This document shows, in pieces, positions 61,503 to 64,000 of a DNA stretch of 64,000 nt. The translations under genes and the position numbers were made by a program. The notes below the pieces were generated by a model. That model was not told the origin of the DNA. It did not search any database and saw nothing but the letters and a program-made list of their open reading frames with translations. How positions within the stretch are numbered: position 1 is the stretch's first letter; each line of letters opens with the position of its first letter. Origin of the DNA: Pseudomonadota bacterium (GTDB taxonomy: Bacteria; Pseudomonadota; Gammaproteobacteria; Burkholderiales; Gallionellaceae); contig JAJZTF010000004.1 in NCBI GenBank assembly GCA_021821945.1, positions 62,001 to 126,000 on the forward strand. The letters run 5' to 3'.

Positions 61503-64000
61503 TCGAATGCTCCTATCGTGCTCCTGGCCGCCCAGCGGCGTCGTCCCCAGTGGCGCAGCCTGTCAAGCAGCAGATAGATCACGGGGGTTGAGTAAAGGGT
61601 GAGAATCTGGCTCACGACAAGCCCCCCCGCGATCGCGATTCCCAAAGGCTGGCGCAGCTCGGCGCCGTTTCCCGTGACCATCGCCAGGGGAAGCGTCGTG
61701 AAGAGCGCAGCCAGCGTGGTCATCAGTATGGGGCGAAGGCGCAGCAGGCAGGCCTCGTGTATCGCATCCCTGGGGCTCACGCCCTTCTCCCTTTCCGCCT
61801 GCAGCGCGAAGTCCACCATCAGGATCGCGTTCTTCTTCACGATGCCGATCAGGAGGAACACCCCTATCAGCGCGATGATGGAGAAGTCCGTATGGAAGGC
61901 CATCAGCGCGAGCACGGCACCCATGCCGGCGGAGGGAAGGGTAGAGAGTATGGTCAGGGGATGCATCGTGCTCTCGTAAAGCATGCCAAGCACGATGTAG
62001 ATCACGAGTATCGCGGACGAGATGAAGAGGGGCTGGTTCTTCACCGTGTCCTGGAATATCCTGGCCGTTCCCTGGAAGCCGCCCTGTATGCTGCCGGGAA
62101 GGCCGATCTCGGCCATCGCGACCGCGATTTTCTGCTGTGCCTGGCCCAGGGACACGTTCTTGTCGAGGTTGAAGGAGATGGTCGATGCGGCGAAGAGCCC
62201 CTGGTGGTTCACCGCAAGCGGCGTGTTGTCGGACTCGAAGTGGGCGAGCGCGGAGAGCGGCACCTTCTGCCCCGAACTGCCTATCAGGTAGATGTCGTCG
62301 AGCGCTGCCGGGCGCTGGAGATACCCGTCTTCGGCCTCCATCACCACGCGGTACTGGTTTAAGGGCGCATATATCGTCGAGATCAGCCGCTGGCCGAATG
62401 CATCGTTCAGCGTCTGGTCTATCGTGTTCACCGAAATTCCGTAGCGCGCAGCGGCGTCCCTGTCTATCGTGAGCTCGATCTCGAGCCCCTTGCTCTGCTG
62501 GTCGGTGTTCACGTCGGTCAATCCCTGTATCTTCCTGAAAGCCTCGAGGACGCGCGGCTCCCATAGCCTGAGCTCTGTCAGATCGCCGCTTTGCAGCGTG
62601 TACTGGTAGAGCGCGGGGGAAGGCCTGCCTCCCGCGCGTATGTCCTGTATGGGGAAGAGGAAGACCTGCGCGCCTGGGACCGAATTGATCCTGTGCCGCA
62701 TCTTCGCGAGCACGGTGACCGCGTCGGGGCGCTGGCCGTAGGGCTTGAGGCTGATGAAGAGGAAGCCGCCGTTTGTGCTGCCGCCCCCCGTGAAGGCGAC
62801 TATGCTGTTCACCGCAGGGTCGGCCTTGATGATGTTCACGATGCGCTTTAGCTTCTCCGCCATCGCCTGAAAGGAGATCGCCTGGTCGGCCTGTATGTTG
62901 CCTATCACCATCCCCGTGTCCTGGGTGGGGAAGAATCCCTTGGGGACAACCTTGTAGAGGTGAACGGTGAAGGCGACCGTGCCGATGAAAACTGCGAGCA
63001 TCACCCACTGATGCCTGAGCGCCCAGGACAGCGTGCGGTCGTATCCTTTGAGGAGCCTCGCATAGCCCCGCTCGCCCAGGGCCGCAAGCCGCCCGTGCGG
63101 GCCTTCCGGCTTGAGCAGCCTGGATGCGAGCATCGGGGTCACGGTGAGCGAGACCAGAAGGGAGATGAGCACCGCGATGGAGAGCGTGGCCGCGAATTCG
63201 CGGAACAGCCTCCCTATGATGCCCCCCATCAGCAGCACCGGCAGGAAAACCGCGACCAGGGAGAGGCTCATCGAAAGCACCGTGAAGCCGACCTCCCTGG
63301 CCCCCTTGATGGCGGCATCCATGGGAGGGACTCCCTCCTCCACATGTCTCATGATGTTTTCAAGGACCACGACCGCGTCGTCGACGACGAACCCGGTCGC
63401 GACGATCAGCGCCATCAGTGAAAGGTTGTCCAGGCTGTAGCCCAGAAGATACATCGCGGCGAAGGTGCCGACCAGCGAGATCGGCACCGCGATCACGGGT
63501 ATCAGCGTGGCCCGCCAGTTTCTCAGGAAGACGAAGACCACGAGGGCGACGAGCGCGACCGAGAGGAGCAGCGTGTTTTCGGAATCCAGGAGGGATGCGC
63601 GTATCGTGACGGTCCTGTCGGACATCAGGTTGATCTTTATCGACTGCGGGATGGAGGCGGAGAGCACCGGGAGTTCGGACTTGATCGCCTCCACCGCCTC
63701 TATGATGTTGGCTCCCGGCTGGCGGAAGATGATGAGCTGAACCGAAGGCCTGCCGTTGGACATGCCCATGTTGCGCACATTCTGGGAATTCATGCTGACA
63801 TGCGCGATCTGGTCCAGCCTCACGGGGGAGCCGTTGGCATAGGCGACGATCACGCGCCCGTAGTCCTCGGGCAGTTTCAGCTGGTCGTTGGCCTGTATCT
63901 GCCAGCGCTGATGGTCGTCCTCCACCGCTCCCTTGGGGGCGTTGATGTTGGATGTGGCTATCGCGGTCCTGATCTTCTCGAGGCTCAGGCCCATGTTGTT
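61499..64000 (-). CDS. RND efflux pump inner-membrane protein (MdtB/MdtC-like), partial
   Basis: At least 833 residues are present; the N-terminal part lies beyond the right edge, where the frame stays open. Membrane segments and loops of the RND superfamily are clear: the proton-relay pair in GFVVDDAVVVLENIMRHVEE, FLPVLLMGGIIGRLFREFA, FFPTQDTGMVIGNIQADQAI, and in the second half LIGIVKKNAILMVDFALQAE and LRLRPILMTTLAALFTTLPL. The style fits the MdtB/MdtC or HAE1 groups that export drugs, bile-salt-like compounds or solvents. The membrane-fusion protein is presumably encoded to the right of the window. Confidence 0.93.
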   Translation of the reverse strand, partial: NNMGLSLEKIRTAIATSNINAPKGAVEDDHQRWQIQANDQLKLPEDYGRVIVAYANGSPVRLDQIAHVSMNSQNVRNMGMSNGRPSVQLIIFRQPGANIIEAVEAIKSELPVLSASIPQSIKINLMSDRTVTIRASLLDSENTLLLSVALVALVVFVFLRNWRATLIPVIAVPISLVGTFAAMYLLGYSLDNLSLMALIVATGFVVDDAVVVLENIMRHVEEGVPPMDAAIKGAREVGFTVLSMSLSLVAVFLPVLLMGGIIGRLFREFAATLSIAVLISLLVSLTVTPMLASRLLKPEGPHGRLAALGERGYARLLKGYDRTLSWALRHQWVMLAVFIGTVAFTVHLYKVVPKGFFPTQDTGMVIGNIQADQAISFQAMAEKLKRIVNIIKADPAVNSIVAFTGGGSTNGGFLFISLKPYGQRPDAVTVLAKMRHRINSVPGAQVFLFPIQDIRAGGRPSPALYQYTLQSGDLTELRLWEPRVLEAFRKIQGLTDVNTDQQSKGLEIELTIDRDAAARYGISVNTIDQTLNDAFGQRLISTIYAPLNQYRVVMEAEDGYLQRPAALDDIYLIGSSGQKVPLSALAHFESDNTPLAVNHQGLFAASTISFNLDKNVSLGQAQQKIAVAMAEIGLPGSIQGGFQGTARIFQDTVKNQPLFISSAILVIYIVLGMLYESTMHPLTILSTLPSAGMGAVLALMAFHTDFSIIALIGVFLLIGIVKKNAILMVDFALQAEREKGVSPRDAIHEACLLRLRPILMTTLAALFTTLPLAMVTGNGAELRQPLGIAIAGGLVVSQILTLYSTPVIYLLLDRLRHWGRRRWAARSTIGAFE

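Overview
The window looks like the origin-proximal part of a betaproteobacterial chromosome, most likely a Nitrosomonadales/Gallionellaceae-type chemolithoautotroph. This placement is an inference from gene content and order: a tkt-gap-pgk-pyk-fba operon with a Calvin-cycle-type class II aldolase, DUF4390-ntrY/ntrX-like genes beside rsmB-fmt-def, and dnaA/rpmH-rnpA-yidD-yidC-mnmE-mnmG-rsmG-parA-parB running directly into the atp operon and glmU-glmS. No rubisco, rRNA or tRNA gene is present, so neither autotrophy nor the exact taxon is proven here.

Layout. 1-3031 (minus): the N-terminal part of a TonB-dependent receptor preceded by a histidine kinase/response regulator pair. 3142-10040 (minus): carbon-metabolism operon (transketolase, GAPDH, PGK, pyruvate kinase, aldolase). 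10172-16177 (minus): NtrX/NtrY-like two-component system, DUF4390 protein, rsmB, fmt, def. 16267-21453 (plus): LysM protein, dprA, smg, topA. 21456-27655: Atm1-type ABC exporter, ClC chloride transporter, two unrecognised proteins and a PepD-type dipeptidase. 27727-32888 (minus): gyrB, dnaN, dnaA. 33045-51199 (all plus): rpmH to parB, the nine-gene atp operon, glmU and glmS. 51243-53774: a recombinase-like remnant and a 2.4-kb IS21-family element inserted behind glmS. 53846-64000: a soluble double-PAS chemoreceptor, two EamA transporters, pepN, and a NodT/RND efflux pair that runs off the right edge.

The replication origin lies near 31.3-33.0 kb. Gene orientation switches there from mainly minus to all plus. 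The dnaN-dnaA gap holds two DnaA boxes and an AT-rich stretch, and a third box lies in the dnaA promoter region. Two perfect parS sites (30120-30135 and 36670-36685) flank this region, and parA/parB follow. The left arm and right arm therefore read as the two leading strands leaving oriC.

Most of the window is conserved housekeeping DNA. The parts that most deserve a second look are the uncharacterised gene pair translationally linked to pepD (24672-26182), parS placed directly ahead of the gyrB ribosome-binding site, the start-codon/promoter conflict at atpI, the palindrome ahead of the response-regulator gene, the Fis-type response regulator that lacks an AAA+ domain, and the truncated recombinase at the glmS/IS21 junction. 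I did not find a clearly new multi-gene defence or metabolic system.
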